This document shows, piece by piece, positions 27,398 to 35,486 of a stretch of 64,000 nucleotides of DNA; the stretch's first letter is position 1; each line of letters begins with the position of its first letter. The notes under the pieces were generated by a model, which did no database searches, was not told the origin of the DNA, and was given only the letters and a program-made list of their open reading frames with translations. Source of the DNA: Anaerolineae bacterium (GTDB taxonomy: Bacteria; Chloroflexota; Anaerolineae; Promineifilales; Promineifilaceae); the NCBI GenBank assembly GCA_023954475.1, contig JAMLHW010000007.1, positions 158,370 through 222,369 on the forward strand. The letters run 5' to 3'. A program made the position numbers and the translations under genes.

Positions 27398-27632
27398 CGC
27401 AGGGTTGGTGCGTTCCAAAGATTGGTTGCAGATGGAGAGCATCATGATGTGGCGAACTTCTGACTGCTTTCGGCCGAATTCTCGATACAACTCCATTGGT
27501 GCCGGCTCAAGAACGTGATCTGAATGCGTAATCGATCCGGTGAATGCCTGATTTGTTCCAAAATTCACTAGCATCAGGTAACAATTTTGCTATACTGGTA
27601 GTATTCAGCAAATTGACTACCTCCTCTAATGT

Positions 27633-27667
27633 AAAGGCTCTGCAACATCAATTGTTGTGGAGCCTTT
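27633..27667 (+). terminator. Stem-loop in the metY-28 kb intergenic region
   Basis: AAAGGCTC/GAGCCTTT (8 bp) encloses CAACA/TGTTG (5 bp). It lies 236 nt after metY, with a TATACT box about 45 nt before it. It may end either the met operon or a small RNA starting near 27597. Confidence 0.5.
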
Positions 27668-27807
27668 AGCTTTACGGCTAGCTACGTTACTCGGTGTGCC
27701 CCTCAAATGCCACGGAAAAATCACCATAACGAAGTGAACTGCCACTGGCAATATGATTCCCGATCTATTACTATGATAATAGAACATACCGCTCCTCCAT
27801 TAGATGT

Positions 27808-27849
27808 TGCCCCGCAAGCCGGCCGGTTTGCGGGGCAGTAATTTTTCTG
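27808..27849 (+). terminator. Strong rho-independent terminator
   Basis: TGCCCCGCAA pairs perfectly with TTGCGGGGCA, with CCGG/CCGG further pairing in the loop, then GTAATTTTTCTG. No open reading frame lies between this and the stem-loop at 27633-27667. The 27398-27984 region otherwise holds a short hairpin TCTATTA/TAATAGA near 27770 and two copies of the iterated palindrome. Confidence 0.65.
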
Positions 27850-27984
27850 ACCAAATCCCCTGCCCTTCACGACAATTTCACGTACAATGGTGGCGTTATC
27901 GGCCGAAATTGCTCCGGCTGACAACAATAACGCTGCTTTCGGCTTCTTGCAAATCGTGCACATCGTTTCGCTGAGGACTCGACC

Positions 27985-30219
27985 ATGAATCAAGCTCAAT
28001 TTGTCACATTCCATACCACCCATGATCTCGACGGTGTCCCGGAAGGAACTGTATTTGAGCCGACCTGGCGCATGCGCAACACAGGCGCAACAACGTGGGA
28101 TAACATATTCACAGTGCGCCTCATCAACATCGAACAGGGCAGCAAACTCATGGCAGCCCGACCCACGTTCAATTTGGCCGATGTCACCGACAGGGCGACA
28201 GTCGCGCCTGGCGAAGAAGTCAACATCACGATTCCGATGGAAGCGCTGCCGCCGCGTGACACGCTGCAATTCACTGACTGGCAGTTGACAGACCCCGGCG
28301 GCACACAATTCGGCGACATCATGTGGCTGCGCATCATCGTAACCGATCCGCCGCAGCCACCGGACATTTTCAAATCGAGCGACAGCCAATTCCTGGCCGA
28401 TCTAACCATCCCGGATGACACTAAAATCGTAACCGGTTCGACCTTCAGCAAACAATGGCAAGTACGCAACAACGGCGAGCGCATCTGGAACGATGGCTAT
28501 CGCCTCGTATTCACCGGTGGTGACGCCTACATGTCCACACAAGTCAGCATCAAAGTGCCGCATACTCGCCCGGGTGAAGAGGCTGTGCTGACTGTACCAA
28601 TGATGGCACCTGCGCCACGGTCACAACCCTACATTAGTTACTGGCGCCTTCAAGACGACCGCGAAGTACTCTTCGGCGATCAATTCTGGGTCAAGATTGA
28701 GGCAACACCGCAACCAAACAACATAAAACTATACTCGCAAAACGATATTCGCTGGCGCAATCGCGTTCTGGGATACGGACCGCGCACATTTGGCGACTAT
28801 GGCTGCCTCGTCACCTGCTTCGCCATGATTCTCAACGGGTTCGGCGAAAACGTGACACCCAGAACAGCCAATGATCGCTTTCTGCAATTGCCGCCGGGGC
28901 AAGGATATGTCGGTTCTGACATATTTTTCATCGCGCCGGCAGCCGCCTACGACCACGTTCAATTTCACGGCAACTATAAACCAAAACTGGACACAGGTGC
29001 GCTCTACGCACAACTGGACGGCAATTTGCTGCAACGCATCGACGCCAGTCTGGCACGTGGCGACATGGTCATTTTCCAGGTCGATGCGACCCCATTGACG
29101 CCTTACAATCCCGATCTCGACCAGCATTGGGTTGTCTGCAAAGAGCGCCAGGGTAATGATTACCTGATCTACGACCCGATCACGGGCGAAGCGCTGACGT
29201 TGTTGTCGCGTTACGGTCGGCAAACACGCGTATCAGACGGCGAACCTGCCCTACTCGAAGCGATCAAATCGGCATTGTTCTATCGCTCAACGACAACGCC
29301 TTCCGGGATGCAGCCGGGCGAGGACGGCATCAGCGATATTTCCAATACGTTAGTCTACACAGGACCAGCATGGCCTTTCGGCCGAACGCTGTCCGGTATA
29401 CACGATCGCGCCAACCGCCATCCACAATCATGGGACTTTGAAATTACCGACGGCCAGTTCGACACCGTCAAAGTGATGAGCGGCATCACTACATCTGAAC
29501 TATTCGGCTACGACCTCAACACCGACTTTGTGCTGGCACGCCTCTACGAATCGTGGGGCGGGCGCGATTTGTCCCCGCAGGATTTTGTCGACGCAGTCGC
29601 GCCCGATATGGAACGCCTTGTCAACGCCGGAGTACGCTACTTCGAGATGCACAACGAACCCAATCTGACGCACGAAGGGCTGGATGCAGCAGGCGTAAAC
29701 GGATCGTGGAAAGACGGTGCAGAATTCGCCGATTTCTTCATCGAAGTACAACGCTTGCTCAAATTGCGCTTTGGCAGCCACATCAAGATTGGTTTCCCTG
29801 GTCTGTCACCCGGCGCGGATACGTTCTATCAAGTTGGCCCGGACAGTGGCTTCCGGATGGACAGCAAACGGTTTCTGGCAGATGCAGCACCGGCCGTTGC
29901 AGCAGCCGATTTTGTCGGTTTACACGCATACTTTGCCAATATGGATGAGGTGCGTTCTGGTGCAACGAGACTGGTACGTGAATATCGCAAACAATTCCCT
30001 GATAAACTGCTCTTCGTCACCGAATACAGCAATCCACTAACGCAAGTGCCATCGGCCGAAAAAGGCCGCCAGAATAAGGAGTTTTTGCGCTTGATCAGCG
30101 ATATTCCGGGTGTCGGCGCTGCTTACTATTTTCTTGTATCCGGCAACGGATGGGAGCATCAGGCGCTGCGCCGCGAAGGCAGCGCCCAATCGACAGGCAT
30201 TCTTGAGGCGATGGTGTAG
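27985..30219 (+). CDS. Three-module protein: two NBR1-type Ig-like domains, C39-like peptidase, clan-A glycosidase-like domain
   Basis: 744 residues. Residues about 1-120 and 125-245 are two NBR1 central-type Ig-like repeats (WRMRNTGATTWDN..., KQWQVRNNGERIWNDG...). Residues about 250-430 resemble a C39-type papain-fold domain: DYGCLVTCFAMIL (Cys), DQHWVVCK (His), YLIYDP (Asp). The last 290 residues look like a TIM-barrel glycosidase of clan A with MHNEPNL (acid/base Glu) and FVTEYSNP (nucleophile Glu). No signal peptide is visible, which is odd for such domains. Ribosome binding site GAGGA. The combined role is unknown; cell-wall or exopolymer processing is a guess. Confidence 0.78.
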   Translation: MNQAQFVTFHTTHDLDGVPEGTVFEPTWRMRNTGATTWDNIFTVRLINIEQGSKLMAARPTFNLADVTDRATVAPGEEVNITIPMEALPPRDTLQFTDWQLTDPGGTQFGDIMWLRIIVTDPPQPPDIFKSSDSQFLADLTIPDDTKIVTGSTFSKQWQVRNNGERIWNDGYRLVFTGGDAYMSTQVSIKVPHTRPGEEAVLTVPMMAPAPRSQPYISYWRLQDDREVLFGDQFWVKIEATPQPNNIKLYSQNDIRWRNRVLGYGPRTFGDYGCLVTCFAMILNGFGENVTPRTANDRFLQLPPGQGYVGSDIFFIAPAAAYDHVQFHGNYKPKLDTGALYAQLDGNLLQRIDASLARGDMVIFQVDATPLTPYNPDLDQHWVVCKERQGNDYLIYDPITGEALTLLSRYGRQTRVSDGEPALLEAIKSALFYRSTTTPSGMQPGEDGISDISNTLVYTGPAWPFGRTLSGIHDRANRHPQSWDFEITDGQFDTVKVMSGITTSELFGYDLNTDFVLARLYESWGGRDLSPQDFVDAVAPDMERLVNAGVRYFEMHNEPNLTHEGLDAAGVNGSWKDGAEFADFFIEVQRLLKLRFGSHIKIGFPGLSPGADTFYQVGPDSGFRMDSKRFLADAAPAVAAADFVGLHAYFANMDEVRSGATRLVREYRKQFPDKLLFVTEYSNPLTQVPSAEKGRQNKEFLRLISDIPGVGAAYYFLVSGNGWEHQALRREGSAQSTGILEAMV

Positions 30220-30221
30220 GA

Positions 30222-30267
30222 GGTGACTGTCACTTCTTACGAACGCGGTTCGCCAGTGACAGTCACC
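30222..30267. repeat. Inverted repeat GGTGACTGTCACT
   Basis: Perfect 13-bp arms at 30222-30234 and 30255-30267; each arm is itself nearly palindromic, and the spacer contains CGAAC/GTTCG. It separates two convergent genes (stop at 30219, stop at 30277) and may terminate both. A single further arm (GTGACTGTCACCTC) lies at about 31426. Confidence 0.6.
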
Positions 30268-30276
30268 TGGACGATG

Positions 30277-31338
30277 CTAACCGGAAAGGAATGCTTCGAG
30301 ATTCGCCTTGGAAATGCGGTAAGCGCTGCCAATCTTGCGGGCTTTCAAGTCGCCGGATTCGATGGCAGAGATGATGTCGGCCTCACTGACTTGCATGATA
30401 GCAGCGGCTTGCTCCGGAGTCATCACATCGGGCATGGCGCCACCACTCGTTTCGGCCGAAGGCTGTTGCTGTGCCATCTGCTGCTGCGTCATCTGCTGTT
30501 GCATTAGCTGCTGATTCATCATCTGCTGCTGCGCCGCCTGCAAACCAGCCAAACCGAGGCCGGTTTCTGCCAGACTGCTGCCGGAAGGATTTTCTGCGGC
30601 AGCCTGTGCTGCGTCCAACGCCGCGACTTGTGAATAACTCGTGCCGTAGCCCATACGCGTGACCACTTCCAGTGAATTGGGATGGGGGCTGAGTCGAATG
30701 TTGAAATCTACCAACGTCATGCCCAATGCATCAAAATCAGTCTGCAGCAAGCCGCTCAGCAGATCGTTTAATTCCTGAGAGAACGACTGAATCTGCGCTG
30801 GACTCAGATTGCGCGCAATCGCCAACTCACTGAGCTTGTCTTGCATCATGACACCGATAGCCGGGTCGAGGCGATCCTTGATCTGCGGGAATCGGACGAC
30901 ATCACGGAATGCGTCCATCGCTTGCAGGAAACGCCATGGATCTTTCACCTTCAGGATGAAATTACCGTTACCGATCATGGCTGTGGCACCGGGACTACGC
31001 TGCGGATGCTCGACAATGATGGGTTGCGCCGTGCCCCACTTCAATGTCATGTCAGATGTTTTGACATAATACACGTCGGCGGTGAACACATTCTTGCCGC
31101 CAAACAAGCTGCCCTCAACCAGATTGGTCAGGAATGGGACATTGGCGGAGGTCAAGACATGGGTTCCTGACTCCAGCGTGCCCATGGCCTTGCCGCTACG
31201 CACAAACACGGCGACTTCATACGGATTGACAATACACGGTGAGCCGAGCTTGATGTCGCCCAGGCCACCGCGCGGGAATTTGCGTACAATTTCGTCCCGG
31301 CCCCAATCGTCGATTGCGACGCGATCAAATACTGCCAT
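30277..31338 (-). CDS. SPFH-domain protein (YdjI-like) with C-terminal helix-turn-helix module
   Basis: 353 residues from the ATG at 31338, chosen because AAGGAG precedes it. The N-terminal 240 residues are the SPFH domain of the YdjI type (often called virion-core-like): EIVRKFPRGGLGDIKLGSPCIVNPYEVAVFVRSGK in outline. A Gln/Met-rich linker (about 265-300) follows. The last 50 residues (MTPEQAAAIMQVSEADIISAIESG..., RISKANLEAFL) form an excisionase/MerR-like HTH_17 module. In Bacillus the YdjI group is linked with PspA in membrane stress. Here the neighbours on the same strand are a zinc-ribbon membrane protein and a DUF2207 protein. Confidence 0.82.
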   Translation of the reverse strand: MAVFDRVAIDDWGRDEIVRKFPRGGLGDIKLGSPCIVNPYEVAVFVRSGKAMGTLESGTHVLTSANVPFLTNLVEGSLFGGKNVFTADVYYVKTSDMTLKWGTAQPIIVEHPQRSPGATAMIGNGNFILKVKDPWRFLQAMDAFRDVVRFPQIKDRLDPAIGVMMQDKLSELAIARNLSPAQIQSFSQELNDLLSGLLQTDFDALGMTLVDFNIRLSPHPNSLEVVTRMGYGTSYSQVAALDAAQAAAENPSGSSLAETGLGLAGLQAAQQQMMNQQLMQQQMTQQQMAQQQPSAETSGGAMPDVMTPEQAAAIMQVSEADIISAIESGDLKARKIGSAYRISKANLEAFLSG

Positions 31339-31462
31339 TTTGTTTCTCCTTGTGCAGCCAGAAGCGCCAACGCACCTCACACTGCCTCAATTTGCAATTG
31401 ACTTCCGGTTTCAGTCGGCTTATACGTGACTGTCACCTCTTGTTACTTCTCTCTATTCTATG

Positions 31463-31573
31463 TATCTTCTCAAATTCCCGGGGAAAAGACCCCAGGGGTT
31501 TCGCAATAGAATGAGTTTACTTCCGGCAATACGCCCAAACCCCTGGGGTCTGTCGCGCTTTTCTGAGAAGTTA
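31463..31573. repeat. MITE-like nested inverted repeat (AGACCC...GGGTTT core), copy 2
   Basis: Inner perfect 15-bp arms AGACCCCAGGGGTTT and AAACCCCTGGGGTCT, outer arms CTTCTCA/TGAGAAG. The unit is bounded by the 10-bp direct repeat CTATTCTATG at 31453-31462 and 31574-31583. The right-hand repeat is the stop codon and last codons of the gene ending at 31574, so the element appears to have landed exactly at the gene's 3' end and duplicated it. Confidence 0.65.
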
Positions 31574-32173
31574 CTATTCTATGCCCGCAAGCATATCTTG
31601 TCGGGCTGCAAATACAGTGTTAGCCTCTGTGACGGCGTTGTTGAGATCACGAATGGCACTGCTGATATCGCCGTCATCGCGTACTGTTTTGCGCAAGGCG
31701 GCCACACCGGCAGTGATGTAATCGGCATGGTCAAGCATGGCAGCGTCAAAGTCGTAAATTTCTGCCAGTTCTTCTTCCTTGATTTTGACGGCGTCGAACA
31801 GGCCGGCGTAGCCGACCGGCGCATCGTCGATTTTGCCGATCAATCCCATGAGACGGGTATCAATTCGGCCGATTGGTTCTGCATAATCAATTGCCTTGAG
31901 AATGTCGCCGCTCATATCTGATTGCACATTACCCAACTGCAACCGGGCTTCTTCCAATTGCCTGACGATGTACGAACGCACCATCTGGTCTGCTTCGCGG
32001 CGACGGCTTTTCTCCACCATGCCGCTAAAACCCGGTATTTTGGAGAGGATTTTGCCGAACACTGTCGATTCGGACTCGATTTTGTCATAGATCGTACCGC
32101 TTTCTTTTTCGGCCGATTCTACCGGCTCCTCATCATCTCCAAACAGATTAAAATCTAACTTGCTGTCACTCAT
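31574..32173 (-). CDS. Hypothetical helical protein of the SPFH/DUF2207 cluster
   Basis: 199 residues from the ATG at 32173 (AAGGAG before it). Acidic and mostly helical: an acidic N-terminus (FNLFGDDEEPVESAEKE), then KIPGFSGMVEKSRRREADQMVRSYIVRQLEEARLQLG in outline. No membrane segment and no known motif. Position between the zinc-ribbon protein and the SPFH gene suggests a cytoplasmic partner of that membrane complex, possibly replacing PspA in role; that is inference only. Confidence 0.7.
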   Translation of the reverse strand: MSDSKLDFNLFGDDEEPVESAEKESGTIYDKIESESTVFGKILSKIPGFSGMVEKSRRREADQMVRSYIVRQLEEARLQLGNVQSDMSGDILKAIDYAEPIGRIDTRLMGLIGKIDDAPVGYAGLFDAVKIKEEELAEIYDFDAAMLDHADYITAGVAALRKTVRDDGDISSAIRDLNNAVTEANTVFAARQDMLAGIE

Positions 32174-32186
32174 GTTCGCTCCTTGC

Positions 32187-32690
32187 TCATAAGAAATATT
32201 CTGTGCCACAGTAAGGACACGTCACAACACCTTTGCCGGCCAATTCCAATTGACCGCCACAATTGCGGCATGCCGTCAGCTCACGCAACTGGCTTGCCTG
32301 CTCCGAGTACAAAATACCATCATTCCAGTTAATATAACCGGAATACAATCCCTTGCCGACAAGATCGTGGATCATGTGCTTGACCTCATCCTGCGTCGAA
32401 TTCATCTCAATGACAACATCACTGATGTTGGCCTGCCCGCGCGTTTGAATAATGCTCAGCAATTCCCGCTGTTGCTTGACATGCGCCATCTGCTCGGCTT
32501 CACGCTGCCCGGCATACACCATGTAAACGCCAAATCCACCCAGAATGAGCACAAGAGGTATGACGATCATGCCAAAGCCGAGCATCGAAGCGCCAAATGA
32601 GCGCCCTTCTGCCCCAAACATGATCAGCGCCCCAACGATGAGTACAACAACTGCTGCACCGATCAAGATATAACCAATTGTTCTTCCCAT
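32187..32690 (-). CDS. Membrane-anchored winged-helix/zinc-ribbon protein
   Basis: 167 residues. Two N-terminal TM segments (about 5-27 and 38-58), then a winged-helix-like stretch (ELLSIIQTRGQANISDVVIEMNSTQDEVKHMIHDLVGKGLYSGYINW in outline) and a C-terminal zinc ribbon (CRNCGGQLELAGKGVVTCPYCGTEYFL, four Cys). The order TM-TM-wHTH-ribbon suggests a membrane-tethered sensor or adaptor. It is separated from the next gene by 13 nt, so the cluster is one operon. Confidence 0.75.
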   Translation of the reverse strand: MGRTIGYILIGAAVVVLIVGALIMFGAEGRSFGASMLGFGMIVIPLVLILGGFGVYMVYAGQREAEQMAHVKQQRELLSIIQTRGQANISDVVIEMNSTQDEVKHMIHDLVGKGLYSGYINWNDGILYSEQASQLRELTACRNCGGQLELAGKGVVTCPYCGTEYFL

Positions 32691-32762
32691 GCGTCTTGTC
32701 CTGTTGCTATGTTAGTCGGCAAAAAAGCTGAAAGCGTCACATCAAGCTATGAGAATTGCGAT

Positions 32763-34607
32763 TTAGCCAAAACCGCGCGAGCCACCGCCGGAGAAGCCAC
32801 CGCTAAACCCGCCTGAAAAACTACCCCCACCTGAACTACTGCTCGTCGAACGGGTGCTTTGCAACACGGTTGAAGTCGAATCGAGCATCCGCGTCAACCC
32901 TTTGGACATGCCTTCCAGGCCACCGGTCATGCTTTGCGACATACCTTCCAACGTGGGCATTGACATGCCTCCCCCACTGGTTGACGTCGTAGCCGGGCGC
33001 GGACTGCCGCCCATATGATAAATCGGCCGAGGATAGCCAACCGGACCGTACCACGGCGGAATCGGCGTCGTCGCCAAACGCGAAAACTTACTGATCCAAC
33101 TGTGTTCCAGTCCAAAAGCGATGGCATACGGCAAGTAAGTGTCAAAAATGTCAGTCGCCTCCTTCAAATCAGTGTACCGTTCGATATCCATAAGATAATT
33201 CTTGAACGCTTCCCACTTGGCCGCTTCCAATGCACCCAGTTCCGTTTTACGCGGCATGTGGCGACTCGCAACGGCCAGCGCGATGATAGTGGGAACAAAA
33301 CCGATACCGATGCAAACAGCCAGACCAACATCAGTCAACATAGACGGGATCAAGAACAGTAGAAAGCCTACTACTACAGCCAGGCCAGTTAAACACCCAA
33401 AGCGCGTGCGAATGGTCTGTGGCGAAACGGGTACAAGACCCTCTTTTTCCAGTTCTTCATACAAGCTGCTCCGCAGCGAGGGCAACGCATTGGAAAACTT
33501 ATAGCGCAAATCGCTGAGTTTTCTCTCCGTTTTCTTGCCGAATAGACGTGTGAGCAATTGTCTTTCGTAGGAGCGCAAATTTTCGGCCGCTTTTTCTGTT
33601 CTGATGTACAGATGATCGCTCTTTTCTTCCTGAATAATGATGTAACCACGCCGCGCCAGATCGACGATGGTAGCGACAATATCTTTCATATCCGCTCGCT
33701 CATCGATCAGCGTACCGGCAACACCGGGTGGCAAGTTGGAAGGCGGCTCCGGCAAATAATCGGCCACGATGCCGACTTCGGGATCACGACCCAGTGAATA
33801 CCAGATTGCCAGTACCAACAATGGGCCACCGACAAGAATGAGTAATGCCAATACGAGGAAAGTCAGATTAAGTGCACCCTCAATCGATTCGCGTTGCTGC
33901 CAATCAGGCGTAGCAATGGGAAGCAAACCATGCTCAAAACGCACACCGGTGATGAGTGTATCGCCGTAAAGCGGTTGAGTCGTTGTGAATGTGGCGCGAC
34001 GCCCATCCTCGCTCACTGAGATGATAACACTGTCCTCGTCGATGCCATTGACCGCGCCCCACGTACTTAAGACCGGCACATTGGGTGGCATGGTAAACGT
34101 AACGGTACTGTTGTCAATGCGACCCGGCACATCCTGTGGTATAGCCATCCAGACAATTTCGTCCCCATTGTCATTGACCTGGGCTGCGCCTTCAACCGTG
34201 TAACCGAACGTGTACGTGTGTTCGCCTTGTGTCGGTGGAAAATACCAGTTTATCGTGACGCTGTCGCGATTATCTTCGACAGAAAACGTGTAGGGCGCCT
34301 GGCTGGCGGATTGGGTGAAAACGCGGTCACCTTCACGCACAGTAATGTTGCTGATAGCGTCAAGTCTGTTTTTGTCAATGGTGGCGTAGCCGTAGGTGAA
34401 GTCATCCCCGCCAAATACAATGGTTTGGTCTTCGGTGATGTCGAGATCACCGTTTGTCAGAACGTTAACGGCAACGTCAAAGCGATCCCAATAAAATGTT
34501 TTGGTTTGCGCGGTAGTCGTTGTGACGGTGGCAACCAGCAAAATTGTCAACAGGAACGCGGTTGTCAATACTGGAAAGAACCATTTTCGCGCAGAAAGGT
34601 GAGTCAT
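32763..34607 (-). CDS. DUF2207 membrane protein
   Basis: 614 residues from the ATG at 34607 (CAGGAG before it). The signal peptide at residues about 8-34 (FFPVLTTAFLLTILLVATVTTTTA, cut at AQT) is followed by an extracellular beta-rich DUF2207 domain of about 210 residues, a TM at about 255-280, a cytoplasmic domain, two more TM segments near 420-460, and a C-terminal tail of Gly/Ser/Phe repeats (SGGGSFSGGFSGG). This is the standard layout of the family, whose function is unknown. First gene of the cluster with the zinc-ribbon, helical and SPFH genes. Confidence 0.85.
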   Translation of the reverse strand: MTHLSARKWFFPVLTTAFLLTILLVATVTTTTAQTKTFYWDRFDVAVNVLTNGDLDITEDQTIVFGGDDFTYGYATIDKNRLDAISNITVREGDRVFTQSASQAPYTFSVEDNRDSVTINWYFPPTQGEHTYTFGYTVEGAAQVNDNGDEIVWMAIPQDVPGRIDNSTVTFTMPPNVPVLSTWGAVNGIDEDSVIISVSEDGRRATFTTTQPLYGDTLITGVRFEHGLLPIATPDWQQRESIEGALNLTFLVLALLILVGGPLLVLAIWYSLGRDPEVGIVADYLPEPPSNLPPGVAGTLIDERADMKDIVATIVDLARRGYIIIQEEKSDHLYIRTEKAAENLRSYERQLLTRLFGKKTERKLSDLRYKFSNALPSLRSSLYEELEKEGLVPVSPQTIRTRFGCLTGLAVVVGFLLFLIPSMLTDVGLAVCIGIGFVPTIIALAVASRHMPRKTELGALEAAKWEAFKNYLMDIERYTDLKEATDIFDTYLPYAIAFGLEHSWISKFSRLATTPIPPWYGPVGYPRPIYHMGGSPRPATTSTSGGGMSMPTLEGMSQSMTGGLEGMSKGLTRMLDSTSTVLQSTRSTSSSSGGGSFSGGFSGGFSGGGSRGFG

Positions 34608-34721
34608 AAAAGCTCCTGATTCAAACCTGATTATAGTGGGTTTCGGCCGAAATTTGTAGCAACCGGACAGCCTGTGACACAAATAGCAGCGTCACTTGCT
34701 CGAATTTCACGATCTTCGCGT

Positions 34722-35486
34722 TCAAGGTCGCATCCAATGACTGATTATCTGTTGCAGCTTACCCGATTCCGCCACCTTTTGCAGCACTTCGTCAAGCCGG
34801 CGCAATAACTCCTCGTCTTCTATACGGACAACGGCGGCAAATGGTTCCACGGTTACGGCTTCATCAACGATGATCAAGGCTGGTTCAGCGGCGAGGAAGA
34901 GCTGTGCACTGATGTTGTCGACCAGCGCTGCATCGGCCGATTCGTCTAGTACAGCTTGCAGCGCCGCTTCCGCGGACGCCAACGGCACTACAGTCAGGTC
35001 AGGAAATTGTCGTTGCCATTCGGTAGCTGTTACATGGCCGTCAGCGCCCAACTCGACAGCAAGTGTGCGGTCAGCCATCTCTTGTATTCGGCCGATAGCG
35101 CTGTCTGCACGCGTGATCAACACCAATCCGGCATTAAAATACGGCTCACTGAAGGCAAAATCCTGCGTGCGGCGCATATCGGGCACGATGCCGGAAAGCA
35201 GCACATCGTAGCGCCCCACCGCCAGCCCATCGTACAAGCCGTCGTAACCTAAAAAGACAAACTCCGTTGTCAACCCCAGTTCTGTAGCCAGCGCTTGCGC
35301 CAAATCAACATCAATGCCTTGCACGGTATCAAAGGCAAATTCCTCAAAGGGGGGAAACGTCGGATCCATGCCAATGCGCAGCACACCATCTTGCGCAATG
35401 CGCTGCCAAGTTGCATCTTGCCGCGTGCAAGCCGCTGCCAGAAGGAGCAGAAACAGTGTCGCACAGTGCATCAGGTGCTTATTCAT
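34722..35486 (-). CDS. Solute-binding lipoprotein, amino-acid ABC type (SBP_bac_3)
   Basis: 254 residues. Lipobox LLLAAAC at the N-terminus, then the family-3 signature LRIGMDPTFPPFEEFAFDTVQGIDVDLAQALA (outline), YDVLLSGIVPDMRRTQDFAFSEPYFNAGLVL. No permease or ATPase gene is adjacent, so it is an orphan binding protein that either shares a transporter encoded elsewhere or serves as a sensor. The start overlaps the 3' end of the glycosidase-like gene by 8 nt. Confidence 0.85.
   Translation of the reverse strand: MNKHLMHCATLFLLLLAAACTRQDATWQRIAQDGVLRIGMDPTFPPFEEFAFDTVQGIDVDLAQALATELGLTTEFVFLGYDGLYDGLAVGRYDVLLSGIVPDMRRTQDFAFSEPYFNAGLVLITRADSAIGRIQEMADRTLAVELGADGHVTATEWQRQFPDLTVVPLASAEAALQAVLDESADAALVDNISAQLFLAAEPALIIVDEAVTVEPFAAVVRIEDEELLRRLDEVLQKVAESGKLQQIISHWMRP

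Noticed and set aside
30277..31338. Prophage gene because of the virion-core label given to YdjI-like proteins
   Set aside because: The protein is an SPFH-domain member; no phage structural, lysis or integrase genes are near.
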